21,875 nt of DNA from JAVBQU01 sp031548675 (GCA_031548675.1 JAVBQU010000138.1:1-21875); one strand, 5' to 3'; numbered from the stretch's first letter, positions 1 through 7,634 are shown. Numbers and translations are program-made. The notes: a model not told the origin generated them from the sequence alone.

Positions 1-288
1 GTAAAAGACAATACAATTTATATTGGGAATTCCTTTCAAAATTCGATAATTAATCCCTACGGAGGACGAACCTATACTCCCGGAATGGAAGCCATTGCTG
101 TTGTTGAAAGCTATTTAGGCTACGGCGGATTTTTGAGTGGCGGATTAGAATTTAATTTTTCTAAGTCAGCAGCTTTCGATTTGGTCTATACTTGCTATTA
201 TTATAAAACAGGAATGGAGGGATATACCAAATTTTCACCGCAACATAGCATTTCGCTTCGGTTTCTTATTAACCGGCTTTCTTTTTAA
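1..288 (+). CDS. C-terminal end of an outer-membrane beta-barrel protein (partial)
   Basis: The reading frame is open from base 1 and stops at TAA 286-288, so only the last 95 residues are present; the start lies outside the window. The segment is rich in aromatic residues and glycine, with alternating polar and hydrophobic residues in its second half. It ends in a beta-strand with a terminal phenylalanine (ISLRFLINRLSF). A C-terminal Phe on an amphipathic strand is the typical outer-membrane insertion signal of beta-barrel proteins. The specific family (porin, PorP/SprF-like or transport barrel) cannot be told from this fragment. The gene converges on the TPR gene, and their stop codons share the bases TTAA at 285-288, leaving no room for a terminator between them. 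Confidence 0.6.
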   Translation, partial: VKDNTIYIGNSFQNSIINPYGGRTYTPGMEAIAVVESYLGYGGFLSGGLEFNFSKSAAFDLVYTCYYYKTGMEGYTKFSPQHSISLRFLINRLSF

Positions 289-1289
289 TGTTTGCCTCCT
301 AAGCGCTTAAGAGCTTCTTCTGCTTCAGGATAGTTGGGTTTTTGTTCCAGTGCCGAGTGGTAAAACGTTTTAGCATTATCAATATCTTTTAATCTTTCGT
401 ATGCTAAACCTGTTTCGTAATAAGCTTCGGCGTAGGTAGGCTCGAATTTAATGGCTTTAGCTAAATATTCTATAGCTTTGGTGTGATTTTTAAGATACTC
501 ATTATTTATAAGTCCGATATTGAATAGAGCATTTGTATAATTAGGATTGATACGTAAAATAGCTTCGAATTCCTTAAGAGCATCCTGTATTTGTTCATTT
601 TGCAAATAGTACATACCTAAAGCATACAAAGCATCAATATTTTGAGCACTAACATTTAAAGCACTATTAAAATAATCTACAGCCAATTTATTGTTTACAG
701 ATAAATACAAATAGCCCAATTCCATATAAGCTTTAAAATAATCAGGTTCAATATCAATACATTTTCTAAAAGCCTTTACCGCATTAGCAGTGTCCCCTTC
801 CTCTTTTTTGGCGAAACCTTTAAGATAATATGCTTTAGCATTCAAATCGTTGATGGAGATTACTTTACTGAGATTTTCGTAGGTTCTGTTATAATCTTTC
901 AAATACAAATTTAGTTCGGCTAATTTTAGGAATGCTTCTTCGTTTTTAGCATCCAATTCGATAGCTTTTTGCAGTGCATTATTACAATCCTGTACTTTTC
1001 CTAAAGCCAAAAAAACGCTTGATTGGGTTACATAGTAATTAGATTTTTTATCATCCAATTTGATCGCCTGCATAATATCTTCGTAAGCTTTAATAATTTC
1101 ATTTGCCTGTAAATAATAGTTGGCACGGGTATAATACAAGCCTGCATTTTTGGGTTCTTTGTTTATTTGGGCATTCAGCTGCTCCAGCTTATCGGCAGTA
1201 TTTTGTGTATTTTCATTTTTCTTATCTTTACAACAAGTTAATGAAAACAAAGTGCTTATAGTTAATATGATGAATAGAAAACGTTTCAT
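285..1289 (-). CDS. TPR-repeat lipoprotein
   Basis: A protein of 334 residues starting at ATG 1289-1287. It opens with a lipoprotein signal (MKRFLFIILTISTLFSLTCC) whose Cys pair at residues 20-21 would be the lipidation site, followed by a charged, Lys/Asn-rich tether. The rest is about eight consecutive 34-residue tetratricopeptide repeats running almost to the C terminus, with the usual A-Y/L-G-A and P-N/D landmarks (for example NPNYTNALFNIG). It is probably a periplasmic or outer-membrane-anchored scaffold for protein contacts; the partner is unknown. A longer frame reaching 1325 begins with a TTG that forms part of a well-matched -7 box on the same strand, so the shorter start is chosen. 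It is monocistronic, with its own promoter just upstream. Confidence 0.85.
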   Translation of the reverse strand: MKRFLFIILTISTLFSLTCCKDKKNENTQNTADKLEQLNAQINKEPKNAGLYYTRANYYLQANEIIKAYEDIMQAIKLDDKKSNYYVTQSSVFLALGKVQDCNNALQKAIELDAKNEEAFLKLAELNLYLKDYNRTYENLSKVISINDLNAKAYYLKGFAKKEEGDTANAVKAFRKCIDIEPDYFKAYMELGYLYLSVNNKLAVDYFNSALNVSAQNIDALYALGMYYLQNEQIQDALKEFEAILRINPNYTNALFNIGLINNEYLKNHTKAIEYLAKAIKFEPTYAEAYYETGLAYERLKDIDNAKTFYHSALEQKPNYPEAEEALKRLGGKH

Positions 1290-1322
1290 AGATGACAGCA
1301 AATAAGATAGTTTAATAGTTAA

Positions 1323-1354
1323 CAAAGTTATGGGAAAAATATAGGATAGCCAAA
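1323..1354 (-). promoter_or_regulatory. Promoter of the TPR lipoprotein gene
   Basis: On the minus strand the -33 TTTG (1354-1351), a 20-base spacer and the -7 TAACTTTG (1330-1323) match the Bacteroidota vegetative promoter consensus TTTG/TAnnTTTG. Transcription would start near 1316, about 27 bases before the ATG at 1289. Confidence 0.75.
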
Positions 1355-1372
1355 TGAAACCGGTATCTTAGT

Positions 1373-1402
1373 AAAAAAGCCTTACATTACTGCAAGGCTT
1401 TT
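1373..1402 (-). terminator. Rho-independent terminator after the tRNA gene
   Basis: On the minus strand a hairpin AAAAGCCTT / AAGGCTTTT closes around a 10-base loop and runs into six consecutive T. It starts about 11 bases past the tRNA 3' end, which fits termination of a single-tRNA transcript. Confidence 0.8.
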
Positions 1403-1413
1403 CATTTAATTTG

Positions 1414-1487
1414 TGGTCCCACTTGGGCTCGAACCAAGGACCCCCTGATTATGAGTCAGGTGCTCTAACCAGCTGAGCTATGGGACC
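1414..1487 (-). tRNA. tRNA with anticodon CAT (elongator Met or lysidine-modified Ile)
   Basis: The minus strand folds into a full cloverleaf. The acceptor stem is GGTCCCA/TGGGACC, the D stem GCTC/GAGC, the anticodon stem CCTGA/TCAGG with loop CTCATAA (anticodon CAT), and the T arm CTTGG-TTCGAGC-CCAAG. The discriminator base is A and CCA is not encoded. The intact G1-C72 pair and the absence of three G-C pairs next to the anticodon loop argue against initiator tRNA. Elongator tRNA-Met and tRNA-Ile2, where C34 is changed to lysidine by TilS, share this anticodon, and I cannot decide between them by eye. It has a dedicated promoter and terminator. Confidence 0.95.
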
Positions 1488-1518
1488 TGCTTGAGTTTCT
1501 ACTACTCAAAAGCGAGTG

Positions 1519-1550
1519 CAAAGGTAAGAAGTTTGGTGTTATTTGGCAAA
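1519..1550 (-). promoter_or_regulatory. Promoter of the tRNA gene
   Basis: On the minus strand TTTG (1550-1547), a 20-base spacer and TACCTTTG (1526-1519) match the Bacteroidota promoter consensus. The expected start near 1512 gives a 5' leader of about 25 bases before the mature tRNA end at 1487. Confidence 0.8.
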
Positions 1551-1614
1551 CTTTCGATAAAAAAATATTTTGATTATTATATTTTATTTTCTTAATTTAT
1601 TTACAATAAGTGAT

Positions 1615-2910
1615 TTATATTTTTCTTAGAATGGCTTTGTTGGCATAAAAAGTTTGCATTAAACCCCGTAAACCTAAGTAAAATATAAATGCAAGCCATA
1701 AAGCATTATTTCCTATAATATGATTTAAACCATAATAGATGGCAAAAAATACAATAGTGGCGATAAACATAGCATTCCGCATGGCTGCCGTGGCAGTGGC
1801 TCCAATAAAAATACCATCCCATAAAAACGCTGCAAAACCAGCCAAAGGAACCAAGAGTATCCAATGGAAGTAATCTTGAGCCACATTTATAATATGGATT
1901 TTATTGGTAAACAGCCCTAATAATTCTTTGCCGGCAAAGCTATACAACAGCATGAAAGAGACACACAACCCAATGCCCCAAAGAAATAAATAACGGATTG
2001 TTTTTTGCAGCATAGTTTTATTTCGAGAACCAATGTATTTGCCCGTTAATGATTCCCCTACATATGCAAAACCATCCATAATATAAGAAAACAGGGTGAA
2101 AAGCTGCATCAATAAAGCATTAACCGCTAAAATGGTATTGCCGTACCGGGCAGATACGGAAGTAAAAAAAGTGAAGACCAAGACTAAACAACTTGTCCGA
2201 AGAAAAATATCTCCATTTATAATAAAAAACCGAAGCATGGATTTCAATTGTAAGCTATCTTTAATGTGAATATACCGGGCGAGTTTTCCATAATATTTTA
2301 TCCAGATTATGATAGCTAATAACAGCCCGCTGTATTGCGCTGTAACAGTAGCCCAAGCTACGCCGGCAATATTCATCTTTAAATAAAATACCAGAAATAG
2401 CCCTAGAATAATATTGATAACATTACTGACTATGGCAATAAGCATAGGCGTTTTGGAATTCTGCATCCCTATAAACCAGCCTTTAAATGCATATAAGCCT
2501 AAGGTTGCAGGAGCAGCCCAAATACGGATTAAAAAATACTGCAGAGCTAAAGCCTCTACTTTTTCATCTCCTTCAATTAAACGGAAAGATAAATTACCAA
2601 TAGGGGATTGCAGTAAAAGGAGTAAGAGGGCAATAATAAATGCTACTGATAAAGAACGGGTAAGTACGGCTACAGATTCTTTTAAATCTTTAGCACCATA
2701 GGCTTGAGCAGTAAAGCCGCTTGTTCCCATGCGTAAAAAACCAAAGTTCCAATATATGAAATTAAAAATAGTAACCCCTATAGCTACAGCGCCTATATAT
2801 GATTCGGAATCCATGTGTCCCATAATGGCAATATCAACCATGCCTAATAAGGGTACAGAAATATTGGATATAATATTGGGTAAGGCTAAACGTAGAATTT
2901 GTTTATTCAT
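1615..2910 (-). CDS. MATE family efflux transporter (DinF-like)
   Basis: A 431-residue polytopic membrane protein of normal MATE length with about 12 hydrophobic segments in two related halves. The first helix region (PNIISNISVPLLGMVDIAIMG) and the segment WNFGFLRMGTSGFTAQAYGA (residues 54-73) are typical of the DinF branch of MATE transporters. These exchange Na+ or H+ for organic cations or drugs across the inner membrane. The substrate cannot be inferred. The gene follows yajC on the same strand, but a strong hairpin separates them and I see no good consensus promoter in the 91 bases between them. It may rely on a weak promoter or on read-through. Confidence 0.9.
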   Translation of the reverse strand: MNKQILRLALPNIISNISVPLLGMVDIAIMGHMDSESYIGAVAIGVTIFNFIYWNFGFLRMGTSGFTAQAYGAKDLKESVAVLTRSLSVAFIIALLLLLLQSPIGNLSFRLIEGDEKVEALALQYFLIRIWAAPATLGLYAFKGWFIGMQNSKTPMLIAIVSNVINIILGLFLVFYLKMNIAGVAWATVTAQYSGLLLAIIIWIKYYGKLARYIHIKDSLQLKSMLRFFIINGDIFLRTSCLVLVFTFFTSVSARYGNTILAVNALLMQLFTLFSYIMDGFAYVGESLTGKYIGSRNKTMLQKTIRYLFLWGIGLCVSFMLLYSFAGKELLGLFTNKIHIINVAQDYFHWILLVPLAGFAAFLWDGIFIGATATAAMRNAMFIATIVFFAIYYGLNHIIGNNALWLAFIFYLGLRGLMQTFYANKAILRKI

Positions 2911-2942
2911 TAATGAGTTTTAAGATGCAGCTATATGAATGC

Positions 2943-2978
2943 AAAGAAAGAAGTAAGGATGCCCTTACTTCTTTCTTT
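2943..2978 (-). terminator. Terminator of the nusB-DUF1573-yajC operon
   Basis: A perfect 16-bp inverted repeat, AAAGAAAGAAGTAAGG and its complement, with a 4-base loop (2959-2962). It lies 23 bases past the yajC stop. Read on the minus strand the stem ends in a T-rich run. The A/T-rich outer stem is nearly symmetrical, so it could work on either strand, but only minus-strand genes flank it. Confidence 0.75.
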
Positions 2979-3001
2979 ATACAGATTTGGAACTGTAATA
3001 T

Positions 3002-3328
3002 TTAGTTTTTATTTGCAGCGTTTGCACGAGGATCGATAACAATAGAAGATTTTTCTATTTTCAAGCGTCCGCCGCCTTCAGTTTCAATAATAACTGTAGA
3101 TTCTTGCATTTCTACGATTTTACCATGTATTCCGCCATTGGTAATAACATGCTGTCCCTTTTCCATAGTTTCGATAAACTTACGTTGTTCTTTACTGCGT
3201 TTCATTTGAGGGCGTATCATAAAGAAATAGAAAACAACGATAAGCAGACCTATCATGATGAAAGATTGGTATCCACTGCCTTTCTCTCCTGCTTGAGGAG
3301 CCATTAATAAAATGCTGATTAAATTCAT
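3002..3328 (-). CDS. yajC: Preprotein translocase subunit YajC
   Basis: A 108-residue protein with one membrane segment (about residues 23-41, ending FYFFMIRPQMKRSKEQ) and a small cytoplasmic beta-rich domain with the family landmarks RPQxKRxKE, GxxVxTxGGIxGxI and a closing ARAN-like tail. YajC associates with SecDF-YidC and the SecYEG translocon at the inner membrane as an accessory protein. Length and layout are normal. It is the last gene of a minus-strand operon behind nusB and a DUF1573 lipoprotein, an order common in Bacteroidota, and is followed by a strong hairpin. Confidence 0.95.
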   Translation of the reverse strand: MNLISILLMAPQAGEKGSGYQSFIMIGLLIVVFYFFMIRPQMKRSKEQRKFIETMEKGQHVITNGGIHGKIVEMQESTVIIETEGGGRLKIEKSSIVIDPRANAANKN

Positions 3329-3366
3329 TTCTGTTTTGTTTTTAAGTTAATAGATAATATTTGTTT

Positions 3367-3825
3367 TTATTCTTGTGCAGCAGCAGGGTCTACCTGTGCT
3401 TTAATTCTTAGCAATGTTGAGTTTGGCTGGCAATTGCTGACTACTGTAACGGTTTTGTCATTAAAACCTAATTTTCCGGTGGAATTGAAAGTAACCGTTA
3501 TATAATCTTCTGCTCCGGGAGCAATAGGTTTGGTAGGAAATGCCGGTACGGTGCATCCGCATGAAGCATCTGCACTTACTATAATCAAATTACTTTTGCC
3601 TGTATTTTTAAATTTAAAACTATAAGTCAATTTTTCTCCTTCGGTTACCCGTCCAAAATCGTGAATATTGGTAGTAAATTCCATTCTGGGTAAGTTATCA
3701 TTCTGTCTTCCTGTAGCAGAATTTGGATTGTTAATTAAATCTGTTGGAGCTTCTGCATTGCGGTTGCCACATGCATTTAATAAAATGAAGCTGCCGATAG
3801 TAATAAATGCAATTAATTTTTTCAT
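3367..3825 (-). CDS. DUF1573-domain lipoprotein
   Basis: A 152-residue protein with a lipoprotein signal peptide and lipobox LNAC (Cys19). Then comes one DUF1573 domain, a beta-sandwich of the ASPM/SPD-2/Hydin type, spanning about residues 48-146. Its hallmarks are visible: HDFGRVTEGEKLTYSFKFKN, then SCGCTVPAFPTKPIAPG, where the two cysteines of CGC are nearly invariant in the family. The family is widespread in Bacteroidota and its molecular role is not established. It sits between nusB (12-base gap) and yajC (38-base gap) and is almost certainly cotranscribed with them, so a role near the envelope or secretion is possible but unproven. Confidence 0.9.
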   Translation of the reverse strand: MKKLIAFITIGSFILLNACGNRNAEAPTDLINNPNSATGRQNDNLPRMEFTTNIHDFGRVTEGEKLTYSFKFKNTGKSNLIIVSADASCGCTVPAFPTKPIAPGAEDYITVTFNSTGKLGFNDKTVTVVSNCQPNSTLLRIKAQVDPAAAQE

Positions 3826-3837
3826 AATCTATAGTAA

Positions 3838-4800
3838 TTATTGAATTAGACCTCTTCCTATTTTTTTAATTTTTCCTTCATTCGTAAGGAGTTTGATAAT
3901 ACTATCCAATATACCGTTTATAAATACGTTGCTTTTTTCTGTACTAAAATCTTTAGCTATTTCAATATATTCGTTGAGTGTAACTTTAATAGGAATCTGC
4001 GAAAATTCCATTAATTCAACGATTGCCATTTTCAATAATATATTGTCGATAAAAGCAACACGTTCATACTCCCAGTTTGTGGCATTACTTTGAATAAGCT
4101 CTTCTAAAAATTCTTGCTGCAGAATACTCTTGCGGAACAGGATTGTAACAAACTCTGCATCATTTTCTGCATCTGCCGTTTTATGCGATTCAAATAACGT
4201 TGGAAATGGTTTGTCTTTGGAATCCTGACTTGTGTATGCTTTTAAAAAATAAAAAATTAATCCGGCTGCATTATAAAAATCATCTGCCCAAAAAATGCTG
4301 TATTCTTCAAAATATGAAACAATGGCTTCATCTTCGCATAAATAATTTTTAAAAATATCGATGAGAAATGCTTTATCATTTTCATAACTATCAACATTTT
4401 TATTCATGTAATCTGAATAATCAGATGTTTGTTTTATCTTGTTGAAAAGCTTCCTGAAAATATCGCGGGATGAACTCCAATTTATTTTAAGCTTTTCTGT
4501 CCAGATTTTATAATCAATATTTTCTTGTAATTGAGCTGCTAAACGGTTGTTAACCAGTCTTAAGTTCGGATTTAAATCATCTGCTGTGGGCAATAATTTT
4601 TGTTTTCCTTCTTCTGCCTGCCTTTGTGCTTCATGAACTACTTCTACCAAAGCAGAAAGTAAAGTGATGTATAGGTCGTAGAACTTTTCAATGCTTGCCA
4701 GCATGTTTTTTTCGGCGATCGGCAGGTTATCATTTCCTGTTTGATAGAAACCATATATGGCTTGCATCGCTTTGATTCGCAGAAATCTTCTATTAATCAT
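3838..4800 (-). CDS. nusB: Transcription antitermination factor NusB, long Bacteroidota form
   Basis: A 320-residue protein. The C-terminal part (about residues 225-310) is the all-helical NusB domain, recognisable from NWEYERVAFIDNILLKMA, PIKVTLNEYIEIAKDFS and the closing FINGILDSI. NusB binds boxA RNA together with NusE (S10) and supports antitermination of rRNA transcription. Classical NusB is only about 140 residues. The extra N-terminal region here begins RRFLRIKAMQAIYGF, like a NusB N terminus, so the fold seems to carry a long insertion of about 150 residues. This expanded form is usual in Bacteroidota. It is the first gene of the operon with the DUF1573 protein and yajC. Confidence 0.9.
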   Translation of the reverse strand: MINRRFLRIKAMQAIYGFYQTGNDNLPIAEKNMLASIEKFYDLYITLLSALVEVVHEAQRQAEEGKQKLLPTADDLNPNLRLVNNRLAAQLQENIDYKIWTEKLKINWSSSRDIFRKLFNKIKQTSDYSDYMNKNVDSYENDKAFLIDIFKNYLCEDEAIVSYFEEYSIFWADDFYNAAGLIFYFLKAYTSQDSKDKPFPTLFESHKTADAENDAEFVTILFRKSILQQEFLEELIQSNATNWEYERVAFIDNILLKMAIVELMEFSQIPIKVTLNEYIEIAKDFSTEKSNVFINGILDSIIKLLTNEGKIKKIGRGLIQ

Positions 4801-4835
4801 AATAAATCTATGGTTGTGCTATTGAGAACTAGCTG

Positions 4836-4843
4836 CAAAAGTA
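4836..4843 (-). promoter_or_regulatory. -7 element of the nusB operon promoter
   Basis: The minus strand reads TACTTTTG, a full TAnnTTTG match, 36 bases before the nusB ATG. No TTTG lies at the usual 20-base distance (the nearest is 12 bases away), so the -33 element is weak or absent. Confidence 0.5.
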
Positions 4844-4933
4844 CGATTTATTTTTCAAAAACAGGAATAGGAGTAATATTTTTGAGAAATATTTAGCGTT
4901 GGTTGAGACATTAGGCTGTTTAGTATAAAAGTT

Positions 4934-4965
4934 TTTGTATTATCAAGCTAAAAATAGTATTTTTG
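4934..4965 (+). promoter_or_regulatory. Promoter of the secreted deiminase gene
   Basis: TTTG (4934-4937), a 20-base spacer and TATTTTTG (4958-4965) fit the Bacteroidota consensus exactly. The start near 4972 gives a leader of about 60 bases. The leader holds a small imperfect inverted repeat (CAATGTG at 4983-4989, CATATTG at 4993-4999) and a 5-codon out-of-frame ATG reading frame (5021-5038) that overlaps the real start. Either might tune expression. Confidence 0.75.
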
Positions 4966-5030
4966 CACCCTATAAATAAACACAATGTGATACATATTGC
5001 ATTGCATCTTAAAAATTTAAATGACATTTT

Positions 5031-7133
5031 ATGTGTAAAAAATTATTAGTCGTATCTGCCTTTTTCGTATGGGCAGTCAGTAGTATGGCTCAAAGTGTAA
5101 GTCCTGCACAAAACATTAGCAGGGAGAAGCTGAAAAGTAAGGTAGAAGCAATGTCTCCAGAAGAGGGTGATGCCTATTTTAGAAAAAATCAGCCTCGTGT
5201 ACCCTCTCAAGAGCGTATGGAGGCGATTTATAATCAAACAAAATCTGTATCAGCTGGAGTAAATGAAAAGAAATCTACTCAGGCGTTGACAATGCCTAAC
5301 GATATGTGGTATCCGGGAGAGTGGGAAGAAGTTCAGGCTATTGTAGTTACTTGGCCCTACATCAGCGTAATGAAAAATAATCAATCTTCACAAGCTGACC
5401 CTATGCTTGAACATTTGGGCTTTGACAATAATAATAATTTTGACAGCATTATATCTTATCCTTATACACCGAGTTCAAATACGGGATATGTAAAAGTTTT
5501 TGCCGATTTAATTACCGGAATTCAAAAAGGAGCTCAAGTATGGATAAACCTTTGCCAACCGGAAGATACTACAATTATTAAAAATTACATGAATAAAGTA
5601 GGTCAGCCTTTGACCAATTACCGTTTCTTCTTTTCTTATGTTAATTCATTCTGGTATCGCGATTGCGGTCCTGTAGCATTTTATCATGGAGATAAAGATA
5701 GCTTGGCTTTCTTGGATTTTGAATACTATCCGGGAAGAGCTTTAGATGATATGCTGCCGATAAAATTAGGAGAACAAGCCAATATTCCTGTTTATACTAC
5801 AAGTATCGAAACCGAAGGAGGTAATATACTGGTAGATGGTGTAGGTAAATTTTTCAGTTCTGATGCACTATATGCAGCAAACCAAGATACACAAGGACAA
5901 TTTTATCTGACTGATCCTGCAAATAAAAATTCGTATGCATTTAAGACCAAAACATCTTTAACCCGCCAACAAGTGAATGATAGTATAAATCATTTGACTA
6001 ACTTAACCCCAATGATGCTGCCTAAACTCCGTTATGACGGAGGTACCGGACATATTGATTTGTATGCTGATATGTGGGATGAAAGTAATTTTGTTTTTAC
6101 AAAATATCCTGATCAATACTCTAGCTGGGTAGATTATACTACTGCTAGAAAAAATGTTGATACTATTACATCTTTATATACTACATATGGTACACATTTC
6201 AAAAAATCATATATTCCTTTCCCTACCATGGATAACGGAAATAATTTTTCATCACAATCAAACTATAATTCAAGCTATACACGTTCGTATACCAACCATA
6301 CTTTTGTAAATAACTATATTCTTCAGCCGGTATTTAATAACGGAACAAGTGGTGCTGTTAAACCTGACAGTATTGCTATTCAGGAAATTAAAAAGAGATA
6401 CCCTGGTTATGAAATTATTCCAATTGATGTACGTTCATTTGATGGATCAGGCGGTGCTATACATTGTATTACAAAGCAAATTCCTGCCGAAAATCCTATC
6501 AGAATTATGCACAATCCGGTTGATGCAGATGTAACCGCTTTCAATAATGGATATGAAATAGCAGCAACTGCTATTAATAAAAGATACGGCATTAAAGAAG
6601 TATATTGCGATTGGCGTGTGAAATCAAATAATCCTAATGCTCCATTTACTAAAACTACATTAGCCAGCCAAGGTAATAATGTTTACAAAGGAACTATCGG
6701 AAGTACAGCCCAAGCTTCAGATTCTTTAGAATATTATATTGTGGCAACAGCCAATAACGATAAGGTTATGCGTAAACCTATTACGGCTCCTAAAGGATAT
6801 TACCAAATATATAAAGGTAAATATTATGATTATGGTCTTAACAGATATACCGGAATTTCTAATGTAAGCAGCTCTAATGGTTTCGAGGTAGGAAACTTTT
6901 TCCCGAATCCTGCAACCAACCAAGCCCGTATAGAAATCAGCAATCCGCAAATGAAACAATTCGATGTGCAGATTTTCAATAATCTGGGACAACTTACCTA
7001 TACCACTTCTATTAATGAAAGAAGTGAAAATATGGTATTTGAAATTAATACAACCAGCTTTGCCAAAGGGTTCTATTCTGTAATATTTAGCAATGGCACA
7101 GAAAAAGTAACTAAAAAATTGATTGTTGAATAA
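5031..7133 (+). CDS. Secreted Porphyromonas-type peptidylarginine deiminase / agmatine deiminase family protein with T9SS tail
   Basis: 700 residues. A signal peptide ends at about SMA|Q21. The guanidino-group-modifying domain (PF04371 type) covers about residues 88-500. Visible catalytic landmarks, in family order, are FWYRDCGP (Asp211), EGGNILVDG (262-270), GTGHIDLY (His341, Asp343), TFVNNYILQP (Asn427/428) and GSGGAIHCI (Cys479, nucleophile). An Ig-like beta domain (about 505-595) follows, then a T9SS type A sorting domain (about 620-700: FFPNPATNQ, then KGFYSVIFSNGTEKVTKKLIVE). Family chemistry is hydrolysis of an arginine-type guanidinium to a ureido group (citrulline) plus ammonia. The layout matches P. 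gingivalis PPAD, but free agmatine as substrate is not excluded. It is monocistronic, with its own promoter and terminator. The start is chosen because it directly precedes the signal peptide. Confidence 0.88.
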   Translation: MCKKLLVVSAFFVWAVSSMAQSVSPAQNISREKLKSKVEAMSPEEGDAYFRKNQPRVPSQERMEAIYNQTKSVSAGVNEKKSTQALTMPNDMWYPGEWEEVQAIVVTWPYISVMKNNQSSQADPMLEHLGFDNNNNFDSIISYPYTPSSNTGYVKVFADLITGIQKGAQVWINLCQPEDTTIIKNYMNKVGQPLTNYRFFFSYVNSFWYRDCGPVAFYHGDKDSLAFLDFEYYPGRALDDMLPIKLGEQANIPVYTTSIETEGGNILVDGVGKFFSSDALYAANQDTQGQFYLTDPANKNSYAFKTKTSLTRQQVNDSINHLTNLTPMMLPKLRYDGGTGHIDLYADMWDESNFVFTKYPDQYSSWVDYTTARKNVDTITSLYTTYGTHFKKSYIPFPTMDNGNNFSSQSNYNSSYTRSYTNHTFVNNYILQPVFNNGTSGAVKPDSIAIQEIKKRYPGYEIIPIDVRSFDGSGGAIHCITKQIPAENPIRIMHNPVDADVTAFNNGYEIAATAINKRYGIKEVYCDWRVKSNNPNAPFTKTTLASQGNNVYKGTIGSTAQASDSLEYYIVATANNDKVMRKPITAPKGYYQIYKGKYYDYGLNRYTGISNVSSSNGFEVGNFFPNPATNQARIEISNPQMKQFDVQIFNNLGQLTYTTSINERSENMVFEINTTSFAKGFYSVIFSNGTEKVTKKLIVE

Positions 7134-7157
7134 TCTCGCATAAATAGAGTATTCTTA

Positions 7158-7193
7158 ACAAAGAGTTTCTGTCATTTGACAGAAACTCTTTGT
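7158..7193 (+). terminator. Terminator of the deiminase gene
   Basis: A perfect 17-bp inverted repeat (ACAAAGAGTTTCTGTCA and its complement) with a 2-base gap, followed by TTTTAT, 24 bases past the deiminase stop. Confidence 0.9.
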
Positions 7194-7205
7194 TTTATAG
7201 ATTAT

Positions 7206-7533
7206 CAGAATCGCCTCTATGCAGAGCCGTTTAAAAGTAAAACTGTCTTATCGTAGGGTACGCTGAACTATTTTAAAAATAAGATGCCTTATCGCAGGGT
7301 ACGCTGAGTTGTTTTAAAAGTAAAATGCCTTATTGTAGGGTACGCTGAGTTGTTTTAAAAATAAAATGCCTTATTGTAGGGTACGCTGAGCTGCTTTAAA
7401 AATAAAATGCCTTTTCGTAGGGTACGCTGAACCATTTTAAAACCAAAACGCCTTTTCGTACCATACGCTAAACCATTTTTTAATAAAAATGCCTTATTTA
7501 CAAGTACACTTGGTTATTTAAGAACTAAAACGT
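7206..7533. repeat. 41-bp tandem repeat array A (about 8 units)
   Basis: The core GGG of GGGTACGCTGA recurs at 7256, 7297, 7338, 7379 and 7420, always 41 bases apart. The same phase continues at 7461 (changed to CCA) and 7502 (AAG), and a degenerate copy precedes at about 7206-7246. Each unit has two parts. The first is 21 nt, CTTATCGTA-GGG-TACGCTGAG, whose arms can pair with one mismatch and one G-T. The second is a 20-nt A/T-rich linker (TTGTTTTAAAAATAAAATGC). Copies decay towards both ends, as expected of unequal exchange. 41 is not a multiple of 3 and no reading frame spans the array. It fills most of the gap between the deiminase terminator and the prs promoter. No known element class fits. 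Confidence 0.95.
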
Positions 7534-7602
7534 TTTATTAATGCTAGAGTTTATTGTATTAAAATTATTTTTCCACAATCTCCCAATACTATTGCAATAA
7601 GG

Positions 7603-7634
7603 TTTGATTAAATAGGAAATATGACGTACTTTTG
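7603..7634 (+). promoter_or_regulatory. Promoter of the prs-rplY operon
   Basis: TTTG (7603-7606), a 20-base spacer and TACTTTTG (7627-7634) form a full consensus match. The predicted start near 7640 leaves a leader of only about 13 bases before ATG 7653. This excludes the in-frame TTG at 7632, which is part of the -7 box. Confidence 0.8.

Noticed and set aside
1414..1487. Initiator tRNA-fMet
   Set aside because: The 1-72 position is a normal G-C pair, and the anticodon stem CCTGA/TCAGG lacks the three G-C pairs next to the loop that mark initiators.
5021..5038. Five-codon upstream reading frame overlapping the deiminase start
   Set aside because: Short ATG frames are expected by chance in AT-rich leaders. 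There is no further sign of a leader peptide, so it is noted only in the promoter entry.
7206..7533. Remnant of a repetitive coding gene
   Set aside because: A 41-bp period shifts frame in every unit, and the array contains no continuous open frame.
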